From the NCBI GenBank assembly GCA_028023455.1, contig JAQFVV010006354.1, positions 618,001 through 682,000 of the forward strand: a DNA stretch of 64,000 nucleotides. Direction: 5' to 3'. Below, piece after piece: positions 28,800-39,745 of this stretch. Within the stretch, counting starts at the first letter, position 1. The number at the start of each line of letters is the position of its first letter. The notes beneath the pieces were generated by a model that saw nothing but the letters and a program-made list of their open reading frames with translations, did no database searches and was not told where the DNA came from. Source of the DNA: Epiperipatus broadwayi. Its lineage: Eukaryota; Onychophora; Udeonychophora; Euonychophora; Peripatidae. Position numbers and translations under genes: made by a program.

Positions 28800-31700
28800 A
28801 AAATTATTAATATACAAATTCACTTTATCTAAGTATGAATGCCAGGTTTCTTAGAAATTTGGATTGAAGTCTTCTACTTGAAACATTATTAAGGAAAAAG
28901 AACTGCAAAGGTATCTTCAATGCTTATTCACTATTTGAATTTACAATCATTCATTTGCTTATGAAAATATATGAAGCATCTGGACAAATGTATCTCATTG
29001 ATCCCATCCACATCACTAGTTAATTCTTGTATATTAGTGAAGGCAAACTCAAGTTAGTATTTACAAATTTTGTTATACATAAAATATAAAAAAACATATG
29101 ATCCATACACAATAATAATTGAGTTTGATTGCAATACATAAATAAGTTTAGTAATTAGAACATGAACATAACAAGCCTTTTCTAAATGGCATGTTCATTC
29201 TTGATTTTTGTAGGGTGTTTGTAGGCAATCTTATTCTGATCAGAGCTGTATTTCAAACTCTAAACAGAGTAGAAATAGATCATTTTTTCCCAACAGACCA
29301 CTGAGAAGAATATGCTAATTCTCTTGTAATTATCATTGATCTGTTTATAATTATACATTGTCCAAAGTCATTTCCTGTTTATTGAATTCCAATGGTGAGT
29401 TAATTTTTTCAAAGGTAAATGGGAATAAATCACAACACCCCCTCCTTCCCAGATAAAATAAGTCATATATTTTATAATATCAGATTTTAAAGTTATTGAG
29501 GGATATTTAGAAGAATATATATATATGGTGTGCCTATTGAGATTCAAGTTTGATTTAAATTTATGAGTTTCACAAATGTTAAAATGTAGCAAGATAACAG
29601 TCAATGAATTTCATGTTAAAGATTTGAATTTTATCGTTATTAAAATAAATGTTCATTTTTATTCATTTGTAAACAGAAGTTATATTTTTGCTATTTTATA
29701 AATAAAGGGAAAAAGACAATTTACCTTATTACAGGAAACTAATAGAAGTCTCAGAGTTCTCCCAAATCAAAGCATTATAAATATGGATGCTAGTGATGAA
29801 TGAAGACGTAAAGCATATTTCTCAGTTAACTTCAAATATCTTAAATAAATGAGTTTATGAAATTCCAGGTTGCAACCAATATGATATGGCATCATATGCA
29901 TTTAACTTTCAATTTGAGATATTGGAGTCTAGATTTGTGAATCTAGTGCCTCCATCTAGTGGCTGATGTTCCAATTATTACAATATTTTGATGGAAAGTG
30001 TAAGTCTTTTCAACCTTTACAATAAATATACCTTTACAATATATATTTATTGTAAAGGTTGGAAAGACCCACCCATTCCATCCAAATGTCATTATTGTTT
30101 TTTAAAAAAAAATCTGTCTTGACTTTGATATGGGAGTTTATATATATATGTTGTTATCACTATTTATTTCAATTTTTTTTTGTATATGCATTTATTTATG
30201 ATTGTGGGATTTAAATGGCAATGGTGATATAAAAAATATACATGTGTGTGTATATAGTTTTTACCAAGATATTGGTTTGTGTTTAAACTACTTGCCTTTT
30301 TGTAATATCAATGAGTAAAATATTGGCATATAAAATTACTAAATGTGTTTAGATCAATTTTTGTTTTTAGAAATAGTTTGTGATGTAATTTTATTATTTG
30401 TTATTTATTTATTCATTTATTTTGTTTTTTTAAACTGTAAAGCTAATTTTATATGTAATTTTTTGTTTAATTTTAATATTTAAAAATAGACAATTGTTGT
30501 AATAAAGATATTGATATCAGCAGCAGTTGAAAGACTGAGCTAAACAATAGACAGAGAAATATTATAGCAACAAGGATTAAAGAAAGAAAGCAAAACTTTG
30601 TTGTTGTCTCCTACACAAATTTTCTTTGTATAATGACAATATTTATTGGACTTGATATGTCATTAGGAATGGTAGGGTAAATAATAAATTATGATCCAGG
30701 AGTTTAAACCCTCCATCTTGTCCTATTTCATGATCAAGATCTAGTGAAAAACAAGCAAATTATTGATAAGCGGGCATTTGGAGTAGAAAACAAATAAAAT
30801 GAATAGCTATTTGTATACAGCAAGCCAATATAAACATTAGCTAAATATTCACAATTGGTCCATCATTTTAACTAATACATCATAACTTAACCTGGATAAT
30901 AAAAAAACAAAAATGCTATGAGTCAATTGTTTATAAAATAAAAAGGTTCATGAATTCACGTGTCATTTTAAACTATTTTACATGTTATCTTAACCCACGC
31001 TGGAATGGACAAAAACACATTAAATTGTCATTGAACTTTAAAATTAAGAGAGAATAAAGAAGATTAAATGGTAATTAATTTGATTTTATATATATATTGT
31101 GCAATTGATTTATTTATGTAAACTAATTTTAAGTTTTAATCAATCATTATAATTAACAATATATTAAGTTTCATTGAGTATTAATTTTTCTATTTTATTT
31201 GAGTCACAATGCAATTTATATTTGATACATAATATAAGTAAATTATTTTAAATATTTAATTTGTCAATATTAATAATAAAAATGCTAGAGAACACTTATT
31301 ATTAAAAATTTTCTGTTGTCCTTTAATTCTTATGCCCTATATATGTACAATATATAAATAAATTGGTTTCAAATTTCAATTTATTAACACATGATTATAT
31401 ATTAGATATTATTTGTCATTAAAACACTTGTTGTTTTAATTTAAATGCATTGTACATGCACGATATATATACCTATTATATACAATGTGGGCTGGAAATT
31501 AAATTGATTGTTGTTTGTTGTCGTAGGAATTATTTATAAATATACATATAATGTATCATATTTGTGTTTAGGATTTCATCATTATTTAATATTTCTCTCC
31601 AGAATTTAATTCACAATTTTATCATTAGATATGTTTAAAAGGGTAGATCATGCTGTAGATGTTTTATGTTTGTGTTATATATGCTTATTACTTCACATAT

Positions 31701-33836
31701 AAGATAGAAGTTATTTCTATATTTTTATTTATAAAAGTTTCATATACTTAGGGTTATATAGTCCATGATAAATGTTTATTGAAGTGTCAGAATTAATAAA
31801 GATATGGAATTTAGGAGCCATAATAAAAGCCATACTACAAGTAATAAATCTAAAGAGTTTGTACTTGTAATCCAAAAGAGGAGTATAGTTTTTAGAAAAT
31901 GAAGCATATACAATTCAACACAGTAAGAAAAGAGTTTATAATTTTTTAAGTTAAATGATCTGACATTGAGAAATGTATCGATGATTCTAAATTATTAGTT
32001 GATGAAACTATTATGATTTTTATTATTTCTTCTTTATTAATGCATCTTTCTGAGTGTTAAATAATAATAGATGGTTCTTATGTAGATACAAACATCAATC
32101 TATGCCTATTGCTATCAAATATTTTAATTTGACTAATATTGAATTAAAATGAAAACGTAAAAGATAAACAAATATAGTACATGTTTAATATAATTATTTC
32201 CATTTGAAAAGAAAATCAAACGACAATTAGAATAAAGTATATACCATTTGTTTTATATGAAATGACTTTGTGATTTATTTGAAATTTATTTATATTTACT
32301 TTTTTCTTTTCAGTACAAATGTTAGTAAGCAATGTTTGAATCTGAGAATGTACTTAAATGATAATGTTTGCGTTTTGCCAATATTCAATTTTATAATTAT
32401 TTATCTAAGACATCACTAATTATTATAGTGTTTTACTTATAATCCCCATCTGCAAATATAGGTTGGATTCAATAAAATTGGCTTTGTTTACAATTTATAT
32501 TTTGGTGAATAAATAAATTACTGATCAAGTTAACCCTGATAGTAAATCATTTAATGTTTCTTATTATTGATCTTTGGTATCCAGGCATATTGTATGTATA
32601 GCTAGTCAGATAGACAATATTGTAATTGATATTCAATTATTGGGCTAGTTTATTTTCTTTTATACATATAATTTTCATTACAATTGACTCCTTGCAATGT
32701 GTGACTTGATTAATTGATTGGTGGTTTCAAGACTATTATAGCATGTGAGCTCAGTTGATTGATTCGTTAGTCATTGTAAAGTTTTTCTTTACAATTGGCT
32801 CCACAATGTGACACTATGATTAACGAAGCTCCAATAAATTTATTTAAAATCTTAAAATGATATTCCCAGTCCATTACTATTAGCTTCCCAACTCAGCACT
32901 TCCATAAAAATAAGCCAAGACTTGAGATAAATTGCAATTTAATATACTTTCCATTACAATATATATATAACAAAACATAATAAATAAATTTATAATGTCA
33001 AAAGCTAAATTAAATAATATAATAAACCAAATACATCACTTTATTGTTAAATTACTAACCAAAATTAAATTAAAAAATTATTATTAATCATTTCACTGCT
33101 AAGACTTATTTCTCAAGTTCCAAAGCAACACAACAGGACTATAAGTTGAAATTGTGGAAATGTAGGATAATAACTATTTGTATTACCTTGTATTACTTTG
33201 CACTTAAAAAAGTCTTCCTTGGTAGGAAAATGAATTTTACAAGTCGCTGTTTAATTTTTTTAAGATAGATGGATAGAGGATGGGAAAATCATGGGAAGAC
33301 AAATAATAGCAAGTGAATGAGGATTGATTTGTTATTTAGTCCATAAATCTGTCAGTCAATAGAAATCTGTTAAGCTATTCAGTAAATAAGTCAAAATATA
33401 AGTAGAAATAAGTTTATAGATATGTATTATAAATAGATAAAAGATTGAATGATTTGGCTATAAAAATAAATCAATAAATAAATACTTAGACTGATAATGG
33501 GATGTATAGTTAGATACATTGACAGATATGTAGATCTAGCTATCAACATTCAATAGATGGCCAAACAAACAGACAGGTAGATAAATAGATAGATAGACAA
33601 ATACACAGACACATATAGATTTTGAAATATTAACTATTTTTTAATATACTTAGATCAGATTTATTACAATCTATGTAGCTAATAAATCTATAGATCTATA
33701 TAGACATATACTATAACAATGGATATAAACAAGTGATTGACTGAAAGAAAAACATAAATGTTGTAGAGTAAATAAACAACATATTTAAAAATTTCTTTCT
33801 TTATTGTATTATAGAATACATTTATAAATACTTAAT
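28800..33836. other. Non-coding AT-rich spacer
   Basis: No gene recognised. Besides the hairpin at 30004 there is a diverged direct repeat (ACAATTGACTCC near 32680, ACAATTGGCTCC near 32791) with a 9-bp hairpin ATTGTAAAG/CTTTACAAT at 32774-32796. Short ATAGATAGATAG-like runs lie near 33580. Confidence 0.5.
30004..30068. repeat. 27-bp inverted repeat hairpin
   Basis: The left arm (30004-30030) and right arm (30042-30068) pair at 26 of 27 positions around an 11-base loop. Weaker pairing continues outward: TTTTGATGGAAAG on the left against the complement of CCATTCCATCCAAA on the right, giving a stem-loop of roughly 115 bases. It could be a small foldback transposon or an RNA hairpin. Confidence 0.88.
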
Positions 33837-33841
33837 CATAT
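33837..33841. repeat. Target site duplication CATAT (left)
   Basis: CATAT directly precedes the 5' LTR and is repeated exactly after the 3' LTR at 37324-37328; 5 bp is usual for Ty3/gypsy. Confidence 0.9.
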
Positions 33842-34448
33842 TGTTACAGTTTCTCTTTCCCTCAAAGTGTACTGTTCCAGATTTCTTCTTTATCTGATCA
33901 GATTAAGCATTATTTGCTACTGGCCAATAGTCTGATGCATAGCTAAACACATAGCCTATGATTAGTATAGGTCAATTAGCAATGATGATCACTGAATCCA
34001 AATGCTACAGTGAGGTTAGGGATCTAGCTATAAATGGTCAACCTTTTTGGAGAGAAGACTAGAGAATATCTGCCTAGCCTACAAAGATGATACGTGTTCT
34101 CCAGGAGAATCCCTGCTAATCTAAACAGCAGTAAGCATTCTTACAATATCAGTACACTATTTGTCCACACAGCTAGGCAAGTCCATATAAAAATGGGCAC
34201 TGCTAAGACTACTGCTGACTTGAGGCAAGCTGTTTGGTACAGCTGGAAGTGTCGTTCTCCCTATCCGTGAGGCATGCTATCAGATGTAGCTGGAAGCAGT
34301 AGATTGTGAAGACTCAGATCCAAGAGTTCACATTAGAGATATATTATTCTCTCATGTATGTAAATATAATAAATATTATATTAATTCTGATACTGGTTCT
34401 AGGGTTATTTTTTGTATGTTGGATCTGTACACTAGACCAAACACAACA
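33842..34448 (+). repeat. 5' LTR
   Basis: TG start, CA end. A TATA-like TATAAAT lies at 34030 and a polyadenylation-like AATAAA at 34368. It is similar throughout to 36711-37323. Confidence 0.93.
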
Positions 34449-34870
34449 GATTTTTGGCACAGTCAGACAAAATAATGTTTTCCCCATAGCTGGAAAATAA
34501 TGAGTGTAACTACATGAGTGTGCACTTATATAGGCACTCATTTAATTTTACAAATTGGTGATTATTAAATCACATTTAAATACTACCCAAGTCAACAGAT
34601 TCTGGTTCAGTATAACTAAAGAATTTTTTCCCCATGGTTGTAAAAACACCAACAACCACCGAAGCTGAGTTTGACACAGTCATGCAAATGATACTTCCCC
34701 CCATTTTCAGCAAAATAACAAAAAAAATGTGCAATTGTACAGGGTTACACATTCATTAGTATTTGTAAAAACAAAAAAAAAACAATTGCTCAGTCCAGTT
34801 AGATAGATTTAAAATATTTTCCCTATGGCTGGGAAAATAAAAAATAAAATAAGTGAATATTCAATTAGGC
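34446..34870 (+). repeat. Leader with four diverged primer-site-like modules
   Basis: Modules begin near 34446, 34598, 34661 and 34790. Each has a CAGATTT/CAGT-like start followed about 20 bases later by TTTTCCCCATAGCTGGAAAA or a variant. The first contains the expected primer-binding site GGCACAGTCAGAC next to the LTR. Confidence 0.65.
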
Positions 34871-35144
34871 CGTGTATTTTTTATGGGGATAATAAAATAT
34901 CTCATTGTAACACAAATGAAAAACAGATTTGGCATATTGATAAAAAGATTTTTTCTAAGACGGTTAAAGAAATTAACCACAAACGCTATTGATCGTTCAT
35001 AAACCAATCAAAACTGGTCATACTAAAAAGACAGAAGCTCACCCTAGTGGAGTAAAAGTTTTATCAAAATAACAGTATCAAGTGATAGTTCACAGTAAAT
35101 AAGAAATAAATATTTTTTCACAATATACCAAAGAAAAATAAAGA

Positions 35145-35601
35145 ATGGCTAATATAATTTGCTCGATAGAAGCTTTTGACCCAGGTTGCCCCGAGAACTG
35201 GTCAAGCTACAAAGAATGACTAATCTTTTATATGCTAGCTAATCACATTAAGAAATCTAAAAGAAAATTAGCCACACTATTGACAATAATTGGGTTTCAG
35301 AAATATAGTATTCTAAAGTCCCAAGTTATGTCAGAAACATTGGTTGATGTGAATTTTGAGAAGGCATTGGCGATTCTCACAGAATATTTCTCTCCCAAAA
35401 TGCTAACAGTAATGCAGAGATATTATGTAAATATCTGTGTTCTAGAAGAAAGTGAAAAGGCTAATGTGTGATTTCAAAGAGTTCTTAAATGAAGCACTTC
35501 ATAATTGTTACATTTGTGAAATGAACGATCATAATTTAAAACTGAAATTATTAATGATTCCAGATATAGACTTTGAAATGGCTGTAGCTCAAGCCATGTG
35601 A
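35145..35601 (+). pseudogene. gag: gypsy gag (capsid) remnant
   Basis: Starts at ATG 35145 with MANIICSIEAFDPGCPENW. An in-frame TGA follows at 35217, then the frame continues (KKSKRKLATLLTIIGFQKY, then FEKALAILTEYFSPKMLTVM) to a stop at 35469. After a frame change DFKEFLNEALHNC continues to a stop at 35599. The LLTIIG and LTEYFSPK segments match the usual capsid pattern of Ty3/gypsy Gag (LLTVIG and a L..HF.PK motif). Gag normally assembles the particle that packages element RNA. Two stops and one frameshift inactivate it. Confidence 0.8.
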
Positions 35602-35689
35602 CAAGTGAGGCCATTAAAAAATAATTTTTACAGTGAAAAAACCTTGAACAGAAGACTGGGTTGGTCAAGCACTTAGTTGAACAACAACA

Positions 35690-35810
35690 ATGAGTGATAA
35701 GCATAGTTATAAGTGTAATGAACCAATCCATGTACAAACAGAATGTCCAGACCACCAATACTGTGTGTTCAAGTGAATCAGGCATATAATAGCTGCTTGT
35801 CTAAAATGAA
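35690..35810 (+). pseudogene. gypsy nucleocapsid zinc-knuckle remnant
   Basis: In one frame the sequence reads YKCNEPIHVQTECPDHQYC, then a stop and IRHIIAAC. This is the outline of the double CCHC-type nucleocapsid (C-x2-C-x4-H-x4-C) with its first knuckle degraded. It would bind element RNA if intact. Confidence 0.65.
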
Positions 35811-35934
35811 AAGACAAGTAGCTGATACAAAAATGGAAAAATCCATTCTGAAACATACCAAAGGCAATCTTAACAAAAAGAAACAAGTTGCCTCTATAAA
35901 CAATATTAAGAGTTTGAATCAGTATTTAGACACA

Positions 35935-36315
35935 GAATTTTTATTAATGATATGCCAGTAACAATGGAGCTGGATACAAAGTCAGCAGTGTCCATTTGTA
36001 TCAAAAAAGACCTGGACTATCATTAATAAAAATAATAAGTATAAGCTTTAACCTAGTGGCAAGGCTATAATAGACTATCAGGGCAAGAAATTAAAACTCT
36101 TGGGACAGACAAGAGTTAATGTTACACAGTCTAATAAAATTATATATCTACAACTGTTAGTGGCATCTGGTGAGAGTAGTAATCTATTAGGTCATGACTT
36201 GTTCAGTATCTTAGGGTTTGCAGTAACAAAGGTCAACCAAGTCACAATACTTAGTAAATTAAAAAATGATTACCCTGAAGTTTTCAAGAAAGACCTAAGT
36301 CTGTACTTAGGATAA
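35935..36315 (+). pseudogene. gypsy aspartic protease and start of RT linker, remnant
   Basis: FINDMPVTMELDTKSAVSIC (35940-36000) corresponds to the retroviral-type protease active site. The catalytic triplet DTG is here DTK (35973-35981). After stops the frame 36100-36315 carries ESSNLLGHDLFSILGF, the conserved LLGRD-type end of the protease. It is followed by LKNDYPEVFKKDLSLYLG, which resembles the linker that leads into the gypsy reverse transcriptase. Sequence then jumps to the integrase tail, so RT and RNase H are deleted. Confidence 0.8.
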
Positions 36316-36329
36316 CCAATTCACTTATC

Positions 36330-36600
36330 AGCTCTGAAGCTTGATCAAAATGAGGGAAAACAAGAAAAGGACAACATCGAATTGCAAATAGGGACTAATG
36401 TACTATGCAGATTGTATAGTGGACTCACTAAATGGGTCCCAGTGGTCATAATTCAATGGAAAGAACTCCACACAGTCATAGCCAAAATAGCAGATGGATG
36501 TCAACATCATCACCATCAAAATCAAATTAGACTAAATTATATAGATGCAGCCACAATGAATGAATCTCCAGGGACAGGGATTGCAAGCAAGGAGGACTAA
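36330..36600 (+). pseudogene. gypsy integrase C-terminal (GPY/F) remnant
   Basis: The frame reads NIELQIGTNVLCRLYSGL, then TKWVPVVI and HTVIAKIADGCQHHHHQNQI. This fits the GPY/F module at the end of Ty3/gypsy integrases: a basic KW-G segment, a Y-V pair and a final H-D-Q element. The zinc-binding and catalytic parts of integrase are missing. It ends at 36600, 110 bases before the 3' LTR, as expected for the end of pol. Confidence 0.72.
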
Positions 36601-36710
36601 CAAACCGAAGATAGTAGCAAACCAGAGAAAACACCCAAGTAAATCTACCATTTTTCAGTGCACCTGCATGACTATGTTCTCTAGGAATAATATTTAGCCA
36701 GGGGGAAAGA

Positions 36711-37323
36711 TGTTATAGTTTTCCTTTCATTCATAAGATGGATTGTTCCAGATTCCTTATCTGATCAGATTAAGTATTGTTTGCTACTGTCTGTTAAGCT
36801 GATGTATAACCAAACACATAGCTAATGATTAGTACAGGCCAATTAGCAATGGTGATTTCTGACATCTGAATGCTCCATTGAGGTCAGGGATTTGACTATA
36901 AATGGTTAGCCTTTTTGGAGGAAAGACTAGAGAACATCTGTCTAACCTACAAAATGGTACACGTTCTCCAGGATAAGCCCTGCTAACTTAAACAGCAGTG
37001 AGCATTCATACAATAGCAATACACTATTTGTCCACACAGCTAGGCAAGTCCACATAAGGACCAGATGCTGCCAAGTCTACTGCCAACTCAAGACAAGCTG
37101 TCTGGTATAGCTGTAAGAGTTGTTCTCCCTACCCATGATGCAAGCTATCAGATGTAGCCAGAAGCATTAGATTGTGAAGACTTGGATCCAAGAGTTCACA
37201 TTAGAACTATATTATTCTTTATTGTATATATTTGTAAATGTAATAAATATTATATTAATTATAATACAGGTGCTAGTGTTATTGTTCTGTAGGTTGGGTT
37301 TATACTTCAGATCAAACACAACA
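36711..37323 (+). repeat. 3' LTR
   Basis: Begins TGTTATAGTTTTCC after the purine tract GGGGGAAAGA (36701-36710) and ends CAAACACAACA. The flank CATAT (37324-37328) completes the target duplication. Confidence 0.93.
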
Positions 37324-37575
37324 CATATTATCTTTGAAAACATTGAGTAATTATAGAACGGAATATACTTATAAAATGAATTATAATTTAAGATCCTTAC
37401 ATCTCAAAAATATAACTCCATACAATATTATATTATATTCTACAAAAATTGCTCATCTTTAATCCATCAAAATAAATACTTAAAGTCAAGCCTACAGTGG
37501 ACAAGCTGTACAATATGCTAAGCATTTATCACAAAGCTTGTTGAGGAATTGGCAATCCTCATTGTTTATAACTTA

Positions 37576-38690
37576 CAAGCTTAAGAGTATAGGGTCATGT
37601 GATCTATGACTCTTATTTTGACGATTATTTGGATAAGCTTGTTAATTTATTTTTTATTTTATTTATACAATCCTTATATTAATTTATGAATAATGCAGAT
37701 AGATGTTTTACAAAAGAAAACAATTTGGAATATATTTATACTTCAAAATTATTAACTTTTTATTTAGCTGTTTAGGTATGGAAAGAATAATACTTAATAA
37801 CCTACACATGTATATAAAACAAAATATTGATAATGAAGTAAGCAATCTTGGTTATACTCAGAAAAGTTATTTATTACCTATTATAAATATACTTTCTCTT
37901 AATAAAATATTCATTAACATTTAACTGATATTGTGATGATATGTTAGACTATTTCCATTATCTATCAGTAAATGTTGAATGTATAGAAAATTTTAAAGTA
38001 CTTTTCAAATACAAATAACTTATTAGTAATATTACACAAATGGACAACAAAAGTTTTGAGTAATATTAATCTCTAGTCTTTTTCAGGTATTGGTGGCCTG
38101 ACTAGTGACAGAATTAGCATAGGAATCAAACTTGCATGTTTGGATTCTTGAATATTGAATTTAAGGCAAATGCTTTAGCCAACTGAACTTTTTACAAAAT
38201 AACTCAGTTGGTTAGATCATTTATCTATTAGCATGCTCATTATTTTATAATGCAAGCTTATTAAGTTAAGTCATATGATATATGACATGATTTTATTTAC
38301 TATTATAGTTTTGTTTTTGAGTATTAAGCAATGTTATACTGCTAATGCCATCAATATATGGTATAATTGGAAATTAGTCAGACCTATATAGCTATTTGAG
38401 TTAGATAACTAGATTTGAAGACATATAGGTATCTGAAAATTTCATATTTTTTACTTAATATTTAAGTATCAGATAAGTGCTGGCCTTGAAGTGGTATTTT
38501 AGATTTAGTGTCTGAATAACCTAGCACCTCACTGAGGAGAGCAAATAACTCAAAACTGGTTTGGGAATGGGAATAATTCTAGGCAGACATTTTAAATACC
38601 TTCTCTTATGGCAGAAAACATTTAATTGTGATAAAGCTTGTTTAGAACTATTAGCCCAAATTAAGTCATGTGATGTATGACTTGATTTTA
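37576..38690. repeat. Three copies of a short repeat around GTCATGTGATGTATGAC
   Basis: Variants of AAGCTTGTTAAG followed by GTCATGTGATNTATGAC and TTATTTT occur near 37576-37620, 38248-38295 and 38632-38692. The core GTCAT...ATGAC is a partial palindrome. It is part of an unidentified dispersed repeat. Confidence 0.55.
38118..38188 (-). repeat. tRNA-derived SINE-like fragment
   Basis: On the minus strand an A-box-like GTTCAGTTGGCTAAAGCAT (38170-38188) is followed by a B-box-like GCAAGTTTGATTCCTATGC (38118-38136) at tRNA-like spacing. A second A-box-like stretch in the opposite direction, AACTCAGTTGGTTAGATCAT (38201-38220), faces it head-to-head. Confidence 0.55.
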
Positions 38691-38692
38691 TT

Positions 38693-38741
38693 TTCTCTCT
38701 TTCTCTCTCTCTCTCTCTATATAGAGAGAGAGAGAGAGACC

Positions 38742-38797
<56 letters not shown>
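38693..38797. repeat. Compound (CT)n(TA)n(GA)n microsatellite
   Basis: CT repeats, a TATATA centre, GA repeats, a further (TA)n and a long GA run. The CT and GA parts are reverse complements, so the tract can fold on itself. The minus-strand frame through it is an artefact. Confidence 0.97.
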
Positions 38798-39664
38798 ACT
38801 TTTAACTTTTAAAAAAAAGATCTTAATATTAGCTATCTGTTGATATCTTTTAAATTATTTAAATAAAAAAAATAGTTATATTGATATTCTTATGGGAATT
38901 TTATTTAGGATCAAATATATTTTTTGTTTCTGTTTTATTCACTGAAGTTTTTTATGATAATTTAATATAATAACAATTTTATACTAAACGTTGGTATTAG
39001 ATTAAATTATAGTGAAATAACTTCAATGAATAAATGAATAAAAATAAAACAGAAACAGAAAAGTATGTGATCATAAATAAATTAGATCACATAAAAATAA
39101 CAATATATTAAAATAGATGATACATTAAAGATTAATAGTAAGTTGAAAAGATGTAAAAAATAATTTATATATATATATTATTTCTTGTTCTAAAATAATT
39201 TGTGCAATTTATTATTTATACATATTAATGATTTTATAGATAGTGTCATACTGCATATTATGCAGAAATTAAGTAGATCAATTAGTTCATTGGTTTACTA
39301 GAAGCACAAATAAGTACAATTTAAAATTTTGATGAAGCATTATATTTATGAAAGTAAATATATAAAAGATAATCTAAAATAGCTTCATCTAAAAAATGTT
39401 TTATTTAACTATCTTTCAATAAATATGTGATAGTGGCTTCTCAAATAAAATGATTGCTAATTAAAATAATAAAGAGAAAATCCGGGGATAGAGGGGATAT
39501 TAAGGAGAGGTTTTACTATCTAGAAAAACATTTATCATAGCTGCAGAATAAACTATGATATGATTATTCAATTAGTGTCAAAATATTGCATTATTATTTA
39601 GCAAAAGATTTTAGTGCCTAAACAAAAAAAAAGTTCAAATAAAAGAAAAAATTTAACATATATG

Positions 39665-39745
39665 TGTTCAAGTGTATCAGTGTTATGAGATAGAATGGAG
39701 AGTGGTGGGTTGCGTGAAAGTCTGTGCTCATATACCCTATATATT
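39665..39745 (+). repeat. SINE-like fragment, copy 1
   Basis: Shares GTGTATCAGTGTTATGAGAT, GAGAGTGG and GTGAAAGTCTGTGCTCA with 52300-52381, in the same order and spacing. Here the B-box-like part is degraded. Confidence 0.5.

Larger units (their letters stand above)
33842..37323 (+). mobile_element. Ty3/gypsy LTR retrotransposon, internally deleted
   Basis: LTRs of about 610 bp (33842-34448 and 36711-37323) begin TGTTA and end CAAACACAACA. A primer-binding-like TTTGGCACAGTCAGAC follows the 5' LTR, and GGGGGAAAGA, a polypurine tract, precedes the 3' LTR. Perfect 5-bp target duplications flank it. The interior of 2.26 kb retains broken pieces of gag, nucleocapsid, protease, the first residues of the RT region and the integrase C-terminus. 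Most of RT, RNase H and integrase are absent. The order gag-protease-RT-integrase and the integrase tail identify Ty3/gypsy. Many stops make it a dead copy. Confidence 0.93.
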
